DNA of 64,000 bases from Procambarus clarkii (lineage: Eukaryota; Arthropoda; Malacostraca; Decapoda; Cambaridae): positions 5,445,501-5,509,500 of the forward strand of contig NC_091214.1 in NCBI RefSeq assembly GCF_040958095.1, read 5' to 3'. Below, piece after piece: positions 33,374 to 42,639 of the stretch (positions are counted from its first letter, which is position 1; the number at the start of each line of letters is the position of its first letter). Both the position numbers and the translations under genes were made by a program. The notes below the pieces were generated by a model, which saw only the letters and a program-made list of their open reading frames with translations, had not been told where the DNA came from and did no database searches.

Positions 33374-33667
33374 TGTCAACTGAGTTAACTCATTTGTTGC
33401 ATTTCCACAATGGTCGCCCGAGTTAAAATAGGTGAACGACCCAAGAATATTGTTAAAAACATTGTGATAACTTATTAAACCAAAAATCCAAAGTTTTTTA
33501 ATGTTAGGTCAGACAGGTCAGATCAGGCAAGGTCAGTTGTTGACCAATGCACCATGGGGACTTCATATCTATGGGGAAATTTTTTAATGTTAAAATCGGC
33601 GTTCACCAACTTTAACTTGGGCGACCATTGTGAAAATGCATGAAATGCAACACATGGGTTGACCCAA
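33374..33667. mobile_element. MITE with about 65-bp inverted termini
   Basis: The left arm (GTTGCATTTCCACAATGGTC, then GCCCGAGTTAAA...GGTGAACG) is repeated inverted at 33598-33667 (CGTTCACCAACTTTAACTTG, then GGCGACCATTGTG...GCAACACATGGGTTGACC). About 160 bp of AT-rich sequence lies between. No coding sequence; the superfamily is not determined. Confidence 0.7.
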
Positions 33668-33679
33668 TTTCTACTTGGG

Positions 33680-34420
33680 ACAGATTTCATTATGGTTCAG
33701 AACAAGATGACTGGCAAATGCTCTTTAATGTCGGTAAATGCAAAAGCTTACATCTGGGGCATAACAATCCACGTCACAACCACCAAACTGACAACACTAC
33801 CTTACAGCAGATAGTTAAAGAAAAGGACCTTGGAATAAGAATCCATCATTCACTAAAAGTTGCACAAGTGGCTCCCACTTGGAAGTAAAAAAACCAAGCC
33901 AAACCCCTAGGAATAATCAAGCGTACCTTTACTCTCGAGGAAAAGAAAGTAGTTTTTCAATTGTACAAGTCTCTGGTGCACCCCCACCTGGATTATTGCA
34001 TCCAGGCATGGAGACCTCATCTTCAGAAAGACATAGCTGCTCTGGAAAAGGTGTAATGCCGAGCAACAAAAATCATACCAGAGCTTAGTCATCTCTCGTA
34101 CCAGGAACGGTTGAGGGCCACAGGGCTAACAACACTGCAGACCAGGCATGACAGGGAGGATCTCATAGAAACCTTCAATATACTAAACAATTTGGACAAT
34201 GTCGATCTGGACACTTTCTTCAAAAGGTCAGATGTAACACGAACAAGGAGCAATGGATTCAAGCTCAACAAGCCACAATGTAGGATAGAAAACAAGAGAT
34301 GCTTTTTCACCCATAGGGTTGTAAACCCGTGGAACTGCCTACCCGCTGAAGCCATAAACACCAAATTTCTGCTAGGTTTTAAAAGATAGAAAAGATCAAG
34401 GCAAATAGGGGGGTACCTTT
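33680..34420 (+). pseudogene. LINE RT C-terminal fragment
   Basis: The + strand reads DDWQMLFNVGKCKSLHLGHN, KEKDLGIRIHHSLKV, then after a stop LGIIKRTFTLEEKKVVFQLY, SLVHPHLDYCIQAWRPHLQK, LSHLSYQERLRATGLTTLQT and FFTHRVVNPWNCLPAEAINT. This is the region after the palm of a non-LTR RT, with at least two stops. 5' truncated by or next to the MITE. Confidence 0.8.
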
Positions 34421-34499
34421 GACAAGCCGCCAGGTTCCTGTCCTCGTCGAAGCCACTAGTATTAGTGGTCCTCAGGTAAATCAGGTTAAAAAGGGAGTG

Positions 34500-34830
34500 T
34501 TATATAGTCCCCCGAAAACGCCCCTCGTTTCACTGCCCGAAACGCTGTGCGTACTAGTGGCTTTACAAGACTGTAATTACCATATTATGTATCCTCACAT
34601 TCCCAATGTACCTTCTTGTATATGCATAAATAAATAAATAAATAGTGGCAATAACTCTCCCATAGGTAAGCATGATGCACAACTTTATGCCCGAAACGCT
34701 TTCCGTAATAGTGGCTTTAGGCATTGTATGTACTAGGTCTACCTATAAGTCAACCAATCTTTGTAAAAATTTATTGTATGTATGTACCTTACCTAAATAA
34801 AAATTATTATTATTACTATTATTATTATAA
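34500..34830 (+). repeat. Two related CCCGAAACGCT repeat tails with (AAAT)n/(TAT)n
   Basis: Two copies of a short interspersed motif (CCCGAAACGCTGTGCGTA... and CCCGAAACGCTTTCCGTA..., both followed by AGTGGCTTTA) end in ATAAATAAATAAATA and in a TTATTATTA stretch. Probably SINE or LINE 3' tails. Nothing else is recognised up to 35065. Confidence 0.5.
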
Positions 34831-35065
34831 CTGTGCAGTAGGCGTGCATAGTGCTCATGACAGCACCGCTTCTCCCCTATAACTGGGCCTACCCACTACG
34901 CTACATTCACTCACAGAGAAGCAAACAAATAATAATGATTATAATAATGGTGAGTAAATGTTGTGTGGAGGCGGCGTGTGGGAAGCCCCGGGCCACCTCA
35001 CTCTCTCTCAACACCATACACACAGTAACGCATATGTAAATATAGGATACTATAGGAGTGATGAC

Positions 35066-35164
35066 CTCGTGTTGACAGATGTTGTCATATGCTCGGTGGA
35101 TGTCAGTGAGAGAGGTGAGAGAGGTGGGGTCAGTGAGAGAAGTAGGGAGAGCACCGGCCTCCAT
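35066..35164 (-). CDS. COG4: COG4 exon 1 with start codon
   Basis: A 99-nt minus-strand exon: ATG at 35164-35162 in a strong start context (GAAGATGG), then MEAGALPTSLTDPTSLTSLT and DIHRAYDNICQHE, 33 codons ending in phase 0. This fits exon 2 (phase 0, AAVVERLE...). In the family the N-terminus has a short variable head, then a Leu-Thr-(D/E)-Ile...Tyr...Cys...Glu helix followed by a VVE segment, the order obtained by joining these exons. The donor GAG|GTCATC has GT but a poor +3 to +6. COG4 is a peripheral Golgi tethering subunit. The start lies 532 bp from the opposite-strand TMBIM4 start. A small extra exon between 1 and 2 cannot be excluded. Confidence 0.75.
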
Positions 35165-35548
35165 CTTCACTCTCCCGCGGCTGTCACTACTATGACCGCC
35201 CTCTACACCATTCTCTCACAACCATCTTACTCATCCCTGTATATATCAACTCATTCACACATTTTACAACTCGCTAATATATTAAACAACATTACTGTGG
35301 TTTTTTAATTTTTGTTGTTATTTTGTTGACGTGTACAAACGTTTGTCCGGACTCTGGCTTTGGCTTCTACTTGACTAAACCGAACTTTTTTTGCGTAACT
35401 TTACTTTAGATTAAGATAAATTAATAAAAAAAAAATATATATAGTTTTTTAATTTAAATAGTGTATAAGTTGAAGAGTTTAGGGTTGTGAGTGGGGAAGG
35501 AGGAGTGAGATCGAGGAGAGGAGCCGGAGGCAGTAGAGGTGTCGAGAC

Positions 35549-35563
35549 ATGGCGACCAGTTGA
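35549..35563 (+). other. Upstream ORF 1 in the TMBIM4 leader
   Basis: ATGGCGACCAGTTGA encodes four residues (MATS) and a stop. It would be in the 5' UTR if transcription starts upstream of 35549; the start site is not known. Confidence 0.4.
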
Positions 35564-35573
35564 CCATCAGCTG

Positions 35574-35600
35574 ATGACAGCTTCCAACACCAGTCCTTGA
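35574..35600 (+). other. Upstream ORF 2 in the TMBIM4 leader
   Basis: ATG at 35574 followed by eight codons ending in TGA 35598-35600, in the same frame as the TMBIM4 start. The frame between this stop and the main ATG is open. Confidence 0.4.
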
Positions 35601-35624
35601 CGGCCCTCTCCTGCCCCTCGCATC

Positions 35625-35696
35625 TGTCGCTACACCTGTCGCTACACCTGCCGCTACACCTGTCGCTATACCTGCCGTTACACCGGCCGCTACACC
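35625..35696 (+). repeat. Six 12-bp repeats ending directly at the TMBIM4 start codon
   Basis: Six consecutive units of TGYCGCTACACC (the last begins GG) occupy exactly 72 bp and stop at the ATG, so the final unit supplies the CACC before ATG, an ideal start context. The repeats are in frame with TMBIM4 and would read CRYT per unit, but no in-frame ATG precedes them. Confidence 0.9.
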
Positions 35697-35811
35697 ATGT
35701 CCACCACACTACTCATCCCTCAGGATGGAGGACAAGCAGAGAAGGGAGGGATTGTCAACGACTTCATGTATGGGTCCAATGTGGCCACCAGTCACATCTA
35801 CATACGCATGG
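35697..35811 (+). CDS. TMBIM4: TMBIM4 (lifeguard 4 / Golgi anti-apoptotic protein) exon 1
   Basis: ATG at 35697 after CACC; 38 codons plus one base. It reads MSTTLLIPQDGGQAEKGGIV then NDFMYGSNVATSHIYIRM, with donor ATGG|GTACCA. The acidic, Tyr-Gly containing N-terminal tail followed by VA...HI.IRM is the cytosolic head of TMBIM4, just before the first membrane helix, which starts in exon 2 (GFLRKVYGLLSVQ). Phase 1 here matches the exon 2 start. TMBIM4 is a BI-1 family membrane protein of the Golgi that modulates calcium release and cell death. It faces COG4, another Golgi gene, on the opposite strand. Confidence 0.9.
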
Positions 35812-36420
35812 GTACCACTTTCACTAATATTATCTTACGTTTTGATCAAATCAAAGTCAAGATAAAACTGCATTAACCACGTGCTAGTTGTGATGGTAGA
35901 GTATGAGAGGTTGAGCGTGACCTTGGGACAACTTTGCTCACTTGTATAACATTTCTCATTTGAAGAAAATGGCCACAATATAATTTCTCATTCCTGTTCT
36001 CTTAGTTTGACTCAGTGAAATGCACTGTTTCCATATTTATATGCTTCCAATACTGTAATGTTAAACTATTTTTAAAGTAAACTTGCACTTCAGAGCCATA
36101 AATTGGGATTAGTTGTATATTAGACTACCTTGATTGCTTCCAAACTTAATATAATTTTAATATTTCATATATAATATATACAAAGAATCAGAGTGCAGTT
36201 ATTAGTAGGCATATTATTTGTCCATTTTATTAAGCCACTAATTATGCACATCATTTCAGGTGTAACTTAAAATAATTGGTTTCCAATTATGCACACCTTA
36301 CTGCATTTGGTGCCCTTTATCTCTTCCCAGATTGGTTTATTGCCCAAATAGCTTAGACTGGGGGTGTGGGGTCTGTATAGCATTAATATTATCCCATTAG
36401 CACTTTTTGTCCCCACATTC

Positions 36421-36600
36421 ACTTGTGTTACCTTGAGGTGCTTCCGGGGCTTAGCGTCCCCGCGGCCCGGTCGTCGACCAGGCCTCCTGGTTGCCGGACT
36501 GATCAACCAGGCTGTTGGACGCGGCTGCTCGCAGCCTGACATATGAGTCACAGCCTGGTTGATCAGGTATCCTTTGGAGGTGCTTATCCAGTGTTCATAT
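36421..36600 (-). mobile_element. 3'-end fragment of the CR1/L2-like LINE family
   Basis: The minus strand matches the last about 170 bp of LINE copies 1 and 2, including the GATCAACCAGGCTGT / ACAGCCTGGTTGATC inverted repeat and the CCTCAAGGTAAC tail. A 5'-truncated insertion. 35812-36420 shows no recognisable feature beyond AT-rich intron. Confidence 0.85.
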
Positions 36601-36624
36601 GGTTTCTGTTACCAGCGAGATATT

Positions 36625-36930
36625 GCCTGATGGGCCTGACAGCTGAGTGGACAGTGCTCAGGGTTCGTTGTTCTAAGGGTCTGGGTTCGATTCCAGGCAG
36701 AGGCAGAAACAAATGGGCAGAGTTTCTTTCACCCTGATGCTCCTGTTCACCTAGCAGTAAATAAATACCTGGGAGTTAGACAGCTGCTACGGTCTGCTTC
36801 CTGGGGATGTGTGTGTGTGTGTGTAAAAATTAGGATTAAAGACTTGCCCAAAAAGTTATGCGTGCCAGTGGCTGTACAAGAATGTAAGAACTTGTGTATA
36901 TATATATATAAATTCAGTCGTCTGTTTTTT
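36625..36930 (+). mobile_element. tRNA-derived SINE, family 3 (+ copy)
   Basis: B-box GGTTCGATTCC near 36686, then the body GCAGAAACAAATGGGCAGAG, TTTCACCCTGATGCTCCTGT and CACCTAGCAGTAAATA, followed by a (GT)n stretch and a TATATATAAAT tail. The same body is on the minus strand at 40000-40312. Confidence 0.75.
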
Positions 36931-37279
36931 CAGTCGTCATATATAAATAAATAAATAAAATAAATTGCACTGCATCTCAAAGTCTCATTCACATTGATAG
37001 CAACTTGACCTTCTTTTTCTATCTCTTATATCAACATGAGAGCTTATAGGCCTTGACCTGATACTCGACCAGTAGGTCCCTAAGAGTCAATATTCAACCA
37101 TGTTTCAGTGAGTGCTATTATGGCTAATTTCTTAGCAAGAGCTATTGCTGTCATCTGTCTAGTTACACAAATTTCTGGACTTGGTATAATATACCTGCAC
37201 AGTAGATCCTGTGAGATGGGCTTTTAGATGAACTTAAACTTAGTTTTTTCCTCTGCATATAGAATAGGATAGCAGTACA

Positions 37280-37540
37280 TTGCTGTGTATACAGAATATA
37301 CACAGCAATGCCCTGCTGTGTATACAGAATATACACAGCAATGCCCTGCTGTGTATACAGAATATACACAGCAATGCCCTACTGTGTATACAGAATATAC
37401 ACAGCAATGCCCTGCTGTGTATACAGAATATACACAGCAATGCCCTGCTGTATATACAGAATATACACAACAATGCCCTGCTGTGTATACAGAATATACA
37501 TGCTTGTGTATATTGCTATATGTACAGAATATACATGCTT
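37280..37540. repeat. 33-bp minisatellite in which each unit is a palindrome
   Basis: Seven units of 33 bp begin at 37282. Each contains arms GCTGTGTATA and TATACACAGC around CAGAA, a 10-bp perfect inverted repeat in intact units, joined by AATGCCCT. Because 33 is a multiple of three and the unit lacks stops in several frames, both strands show long but meaningless repetitive frames. The neighbouring stretches 36931-37279 and 37541-37929 hold no supported gene. Confidence 0.93.
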
Positions 37541-37929
37541 GTTAATAAAAAAAAAGGCACCTTTCCTGTGCATTCTTTTTAAATTTTGATTACTTTTACT
37601 GAAACAATATTGTTCATTTTAATAACCTGTGTTATCCTCCTTTTGTTATATTTTTTCCCCATTATTTGCACCCATACCACTATCTACTAACTAGTTGGAG
37701 ATGTAGTTTCCTCCAATAAGTCTACAGAAACTGTTACCTCTGCCATTGAAAGATGAATCCATCCCTTATATACATGGTATTGTTACCAATGTAAGAGTAT
37801 CACATATCCATGAATAGTATTACAATACAGTACATTATTTTTAAGTCATCAATTTACACAGTGCTTGCAACATCTACTCAATGCAGACAAAATTTTCTCC
37901 TATGCAAAATCAAGATAAAAAACCACATC

Positions 37930-39790
37930 TAGTATCGGGCCCCTGCGAAAGGGAGATGGAACTTTCACCGATGACAACAAAGAAATGAGCGAGCTACTGA
38001 GGACGCAGTACGACTCTGTTTTCAGCGAACCATTAAACACACTAAAGATTGATAACCCAAATGAATTTTTCATGGATACGATACCAACATCAAATCATAT
38101 ATCAGACGTCACCCTATCCCCACTGGATTTTGAAGAAGCCATAAACAGTATGCCTATGAACTCTGCACCAGGCCCGGATTCTTGGAACTCCATATTCATA
38201 AAGAACTGTAAAAAAACACTATCGCAGGCCCTCCACATTCTGTGGAGAGACAGCCTAGATACTGGCGTTATTCCTGATATACTAAAAACAGCAGAGATAG
38301 CACCACTTCATAAAGGAGGAAATAAGGCAGAGGCAAAAAATTACAGACCGATAGCACTAACATCGCACATCATAAAAATTTTTGAGAGAGTGCTAAGAAG
38401 TAAAATCACAAAATACATGGAATCACAGCAACTCATAACCCCGGACAACATGGTTTCAGAACAGGGCGCTCTTGCCTGTCGCAGTTGCTGGACCACTATG
38501 ATATGGCATTAGATGCTATGGAAGACAAACAAAACGCGGATGTAATTTACACAGATTTCGCAAAAGCTTTTGATAAATGTGACCATGGTGTTATTGCACA
38601 TAAAATGCGTTCAAAAGGAATTACCGGAAAAATAGGCAGATGGATCTACAATTTCCTGACCAACAGAACCCAATGTGTAATAGTCAACAAAATAAAATCC
38701 AGCCCATCAACCGTGAAGAGCTCAGTCCCCCAGGGTACTGTGCTTGCTCCAGTACTTTTTCTCATCCTCATTTCGGACATAGACAAGAACACAACCTATA
38801 GCACTGTATCATCCTTTGTAGATGACACTAGGATCTTCATGAGAGTAGGCAACATAGAGGACACGCCGAATCTCCAGTCAGATGTAGATCAGGTCTTTCT
38901 ATGGGCTACAGAAAATAATATGGTGTTTAACGAAGATAAGTTCCAGCTCATGCGCTATGGAAAAAATGAAAATATAAAAACGGAAACCACGTACAAAACT
39001 CAGGCAAATCATAACATAGAACGAAAAGGCAATGTAAAGGATCTGGGTGTACTCATGTCGGAAGACCTTACCTTTAAAGAACACAATAAAGTAGCCGTCA
39101 CAACTGCAAGAAAAATGACAGGTTGGATAACAAGAACTTTTCACACTAGAGATGCTATACCGATGATGATACTTTTCAAAACGCTTGTGCTCTCTAGAGT
39201 GGAGTACTGCTGCACAATGACAGCACCTTTCAAAGCTGGAGAAATTGCTGACCTGGAGAGCGTGCAGAGATCCTTTACTGCTAGAATCCACTCAGTAAAA
39301 CATCTAAACTATTGGGACCGACTAAAGAGCCTAAAACTGTACTCCCTTGAGCGCAGGCGGGAGAGGTACATAATAATTTACACGTGGAAAATATTAGAGG
39401 GGCTGGTCCCAAACCTGAACACAGAAATAACATCACATGAGACCAGAAGACATGGCAGGATGTGCAGAATACCCCCGTTAAAAAGCAGAGGTGCAACAGG
39501 TACTCTGAGAGAGAACTCTTATCAACATCAGAGGCCTGAGACTGTTCAACACGCTTCCACTACACATAAGGGGCATAACTGGCCGACCCCTCACAGTGTT
39601 CAAGAGAGAACTGGATAAGCACCTCCAAAGGATACCTGATCAACCAGGCTGTGACTCATACGTCAGGCTGCGAGCAGCCGCGTCCAACAGCCTGGTTGAT
39701 CAGTCCAGCAACCAGGAGGCCTGGTCGACGACCGGGCCGCGGGGGCGCTGAGCCCCGGAAGCTCCTCAAGGTAACCTCAAGGACTCTCAG
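37930..39790 (+). mobile_element. CR1/L2-like LINE, copy 2, 5'-truncated
   Basis: Closely related to copy 1 but extends about 300 bp further 5'. Ends in the same 3' inverted repeat (about 39640-39705) and CCTCAAGGTAACCTCAAGGA tail. It lies in TMBIM4 intron 1. Confidence 0.88.
37985..39618 (+). pseudogene. LINE RT, copy 2, frameshifted
   Basis: Two main frames: 37985-38512 (the linker with SAPGPDSWNSIFIKNC, LHKGGNKAEAKNYRPIALTS) and 38485-39618 (YTDFAKAFDKCDHG, SSVPQGTVLAPVLF...). Compared with copy 1 it lacks one C near 38431 and has an extra T near 39520, both shifting the frame. The active site is SSFVDDTRIF instead of SSFADDTRIF. Not functional. Confidence 0.85.
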
Positions 39791-39940
39791 CCTTGGCAGA
39801 AAACTGCAGATGACCTGGACTCCTTCCTTATTCCTAATTTTGTTTAGTGCTATATTATTTTTATCCAACTCTGCTCCTACCTTGGCAAATATCATTTTCA
39901 CATGCTGTACTGAGACAGTTACTGGGCTTGATTCCATTGC

Positions 39941-39970
39941 CTATAATAATAATAATAATAATAATAATAA
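39941..39970 (+). repeat. (AAT)n microsatellite
   Basis: About nine to ten AAT/ATA triplets in an otherwise unremarkable stretch between LINE copy 2 and the SINEs. Confidence 0.9.
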
Positions 39971-39999
39971 TTCATTGCACAGGGGGACTGGCAGCTAGT

Positions 40000-40312
40000 G
40001 TATTCACCTAGAATTCACCTAGTTGTGTTTGCGGGGGTTGAGCTGTGCTCTTTCGGCCCCCCTCTCAACTGTCAATCAACTGTTTACTACTATTTTTTTC
40101 TCTCTCTCTCCACACCACACACACACACCCCAGAAAGCAGCCCGTGACAGCTGACTAACTCCAAGGTACCTATTTACTGCTAGGTAACAGGGGCATTCAG
40201 GGTGAAAGAAACTTTGCCCATTTGTTTCTGCCTAGTGCGGGAATCGAACCCGCGCCACAGAATTATGAGTCCTGTGCGCTATCCACCAGGCTACCAGGCC
40301 TGGTGGGTACCA
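40000..40312 (-). mobile_element. tRNA-derived SINE, family 3 (minus copy)
   Basis: Read on the minus strand: GGCCTGGTAGCCTGGTGGAT with an A-box-like core, GGGTTCGATTCCCGC as B-box, then the AAACAAATGGGCAAAG body, ACCTAGCAGTAAATAGGTAC, and a (TG)n/(AG)n tail. The head is the most tRNA-like of the SINEs here but does not fold as a full tRNA gene. Confidence 0.75.
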
Positions 40313-40319
40313 GTGTATA

Positions 40320-40545
40320 TAAGTGTACATGTTAGGTTTATATCAAGGTCCCCACAAGGTCAAATTACTCACCCTTTTCAGGATACAACCCCACAGCAAG
40401 CTGGGTACTTACTTACAGCTTGAACGGGTGCATTAAGTGATAGGAAATTTGACTTACTATTTCTGTCCTGCCCGGGATTCTGACCTGGAATAACCCAGCT
40501 TGATTGTGAGCTGAGAGCGAACTTGATTATAATACTGAGACCCTG
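40320..40545 (-). mobile_element. tRNA-derived SINE, family 1 (minus copy)
   Basis: The minus strand matches 32829-33090: AGCTCACAATCAAGCTGGG, CAGGTCAGAATCCCGGGCAG (B-box region, altered), GCTTGCTGTGGGGTTGTATC and ACCTTGATATAAACCTAACA. Confidence 0.7.
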
Positions 40546-40839
40546 ACAATATATTGCTCATTCTGATGCAATATATTGTCATGATTGATCAAGCTGGACA
40601 CACCAGACATGACTGATCAAGCTAGACACACTAGCAGATAATTAAAAAATTGGGCAGAGAAATTATTCAGAAGACAAGTAATTAATTGGCCCCAGCCATT
40701 AGATGACTCTCCTCTCCTCGGTTCTTTTGCTGATGCCACACTGTAGTGTAAGCTCTTTTGAGGTCTAGGTAGAGAACCAGTGTGGAGCATTGCAGTCAAA
40801 ATCCAGCATGGAGTGACAGTAAAATATTATTATGCTCTA

Positions 40840-41395
40840 GGTACCATTGGAGGCGAGTATGTACTAGCCTTTCCATGACTTTACCGAGGCGATAGTAAGG
40901 AGATAGGCCTGTATAGCGCAGGTTGGGATGGGTCTTTTCCTGGTTTTAGGAAAGGAAGAATAATACTGGTCTGCCATTGTGAGGGAATATTTCCGTGAGT
41001 CCGGCATAGGTTGTAATAGTTTAGAAGAGTACTTACTATGTGCATTCGATGGAAGATATTTGTTAAGTTCACATGGAATTCCATCCTCTCCAGGTGCCTT
41101 GCCAAGAGGTAGGTGGGTTAAGGGTATTTGTAGCTCATTTAAGGTGTACGTGTTGTCGATGCCGAGCATGGGTAGCGGTATGGCACGGTCAATTTCTTGT
41201 CTGAGGGAGGGTTCTTGGGCTTGAAGGAAGGGTGTTGAGGGGATAACTTTGACATTCAGCAAGAACATTGGCACGCTCCTGAGGTGTTTGACAGAGTGAA
41301 CCGTTGATCATCATGGGAAACGAAGGGAATGTTGGGCGACCTTTAATCCCGTTAAATGTAGCCCAAAATTTTGAATGTGACATGGTAGGTGTGAG
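40840..41395 (-). pseudogene. LINE linker and RT N-terminal part
   Basis: The minus strand reads SHSKFWATFNGIKGRPTFPS, then TLNELQIPLTHLPLGKAPGE and DGIP, and in another frame NIPSQWQTSIILPFLKPGKD followed by ALYRPISLLSPR. These are the segments before and within the first RT motifs (GKAPGEDGI, LKPGKDP, YRPISL). At least one frameshift. The rest of the RT is barely recognisable down to about 40640. Confidence 0.75.
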
Positions 41396-41404
41396 GCTAT
41401 CGGG

Positions 41405-42635
41405 TCATTCCACGTTAATTCACCAAAGGCCTCCCACTCGACCCTTTCTAAATATAATGAAATTGTGTAATAAAGTAGCCCTAGACCCCAAATGAAAATG
41501 TGCAAAATACTAGAACTCAATCTGCTTTGGTTCTTAAATAATAGGTCCATATTGAATGGGCTCTCATCTGGTTAATGCGTAAATACCACAAAAATTACCA
41601 ACTTTGACCCTTTGTTAAATCACGACTAGTGCCCAGAGAGGTGTGAAATTTGGCATACCAGGGCAACTTTTGTTGCGGAATACAGCAGTGTAATAAAAAG
41701 TGTAGTTTGGGTAGCCATTCGGCTACCAATCCATGATAATATCACTACCAATACCAGTATATCTCAATATATCTCAATATACATCATTCCCAATTTGGTT
41801 TTGAATGACACCATTGGATAGAGCAGATTTTTCTGTACAAGAGTAACTTTTATTTAGATTGGGATCTGAATTCCTAGTTCAGCCACAGGACTCTGAAAAT
41901 GACACTTATATGCAAGGCGTATGTATATTGTAGGCTATTGTAGGCTGTCAAATCCAGAGCATGGCAATTTGCAGAAGGCAAATTTACCCATTATTAGTGT
42001 AATCCTTGCTTTGGTCCACGGTGGCTGAGCCACTATCTATCTAAGTGATTGGCAACCCCATTGCCTAGTGGCCACGCCCGATAGCCAGGCAAGGCTAGCC
42101 ACAGGCGGGCCACTTTCTCGCAGGTTTCCCTAGCCTGTTAGTTGGGTGTCTGACAGGTTGCCAAGCCTCATGTGGAGTCTTATCCTAGGATTATCCTCTG
42201 CAGTATCTACTGTGATTGGTTGCAAATCTTTTCGCTTTACATGGCATTTCTTCTTGAAGGGATTGCAGCAAGTTTTTTGCAAAAATTTAAATTTCATCAA
42301 CAGCAAAGCTTCATGATGGAGGCATACTTGAGATTCTCCATCCAAGTTCAGTTCACTTCGCTTTGCTATCAGTTTTTGATCTTCTGCACTATACTGTTTT
42401 AGAAACTTCAAGCCTTTGTTGTGAGTGTAGGTTGTCAAGTGACATTCAGAAGAGCCACGCTCATGGCTAGCAATAGCACATGGCAGTAAACCAATGGAAT
42501 CCTGATTCATGACGTTTCCGTAATCGAATTCAAATCAAATTATTTAACTAACTGAATTCAGTAATTTCAAGTTAGACCTGTGATACATTAATATTAATAT
42601 TGCTTTTTATTTATTTTTTTTATTTATTTCATTAG
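41405..42635. other. Unidentified insert within the zinc-knuckle LINE
   Basis: AT-rich sequence with no similarity to other repeats in the window separates the endonuclease and linker parts of the LINE. It contains one notable minus-strand frame (42130-42510). No clear terminal repeats or target duplication were found, so it may be a transposon of unknown type. Confidence 0.45.
42130..42510 (-). CDS. Hypothetical Cys/His-rich protein, 126 codons
   Basis: Starts at ATG 42510 (MNQDSIGLLPCAIASHERGS) and ends at TAG. It has a non-random pattern of Cys and His: SSECHLTTYTHNKGLKFL, SQVCLHHEALL and QKTCCNPFKKKCHVKRKDL, suggesting one or two metal-binding sites, with Lys-rich flanks. It looks like a fragment of a larger protein rather than a complete one. 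I do not recognise the family firmly. It could be part of a transposase N-terminal domain carried by the insert, or a captured host exon. Splice-like signals at its ends were not evident. Confidence 0.35.
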   Translation of the reverse strand: MNQDSIGLLPCAIASHERGSSECHLTTYTHNKGLKFLKQYSAEDQKLIAKRSELNLDGESQVCLHHEALLLMKFKFLQKTCCNPFKKKCHVKRKDLQPITVDTAEDNPRIRLHMRLGNLSDTQLTG

Positions 42636-42639
42636 GGGG

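Larger units (their letters stand above)
35165..35696. promoter_or_regulatory. Probable bidirectional COG4/TMBIM4 promoter region
   Basis: 532 bp between two divergent start codons. It must hold both 5' UTRs and, unless a non-coding first exon lies elsewhere, both promoters. The middle (about 35290-35460) is AT-rich and both flanks are more GC-rich. A TGACGTGT motif (35327-35334) resembles the ACGTG core of stress-response elements. CCATCTT at 35162-35168 covers the COG4 start. No clear TATA box at a fixed spacing. No interspersed repeat is recognised here, in contrast to the surrounding introns. Confidence 0.6.

Noticed and set aside
35327-35334. TGACGTGT as an unfolded-protein or Golgi-stress response element
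   Set aside because: A single 8-bp match that differs from the usual TGACGTGG/A; expected by chance at this length.
37060-37200. Minus-strand LAIIALTETWLN, like a LINE endonuclease motif
   Set aside because: Only one short motif without GDxN or SDH nearby; too little to call a LINE fragment.
37280-37582. Repetitive frames on both strands (for example CIQNIHSNALL repeats)
   Set aside because: Produced by a 33-bp repeat (a multiple of three) without stops; present in several frames at once, so not coding.
40230-40312. Possible tRNA gene on the minus strand
   Set aside because: A- and B-box-like blocks are present, but the body continues as a SINE and no complete cloverleaf is evident.
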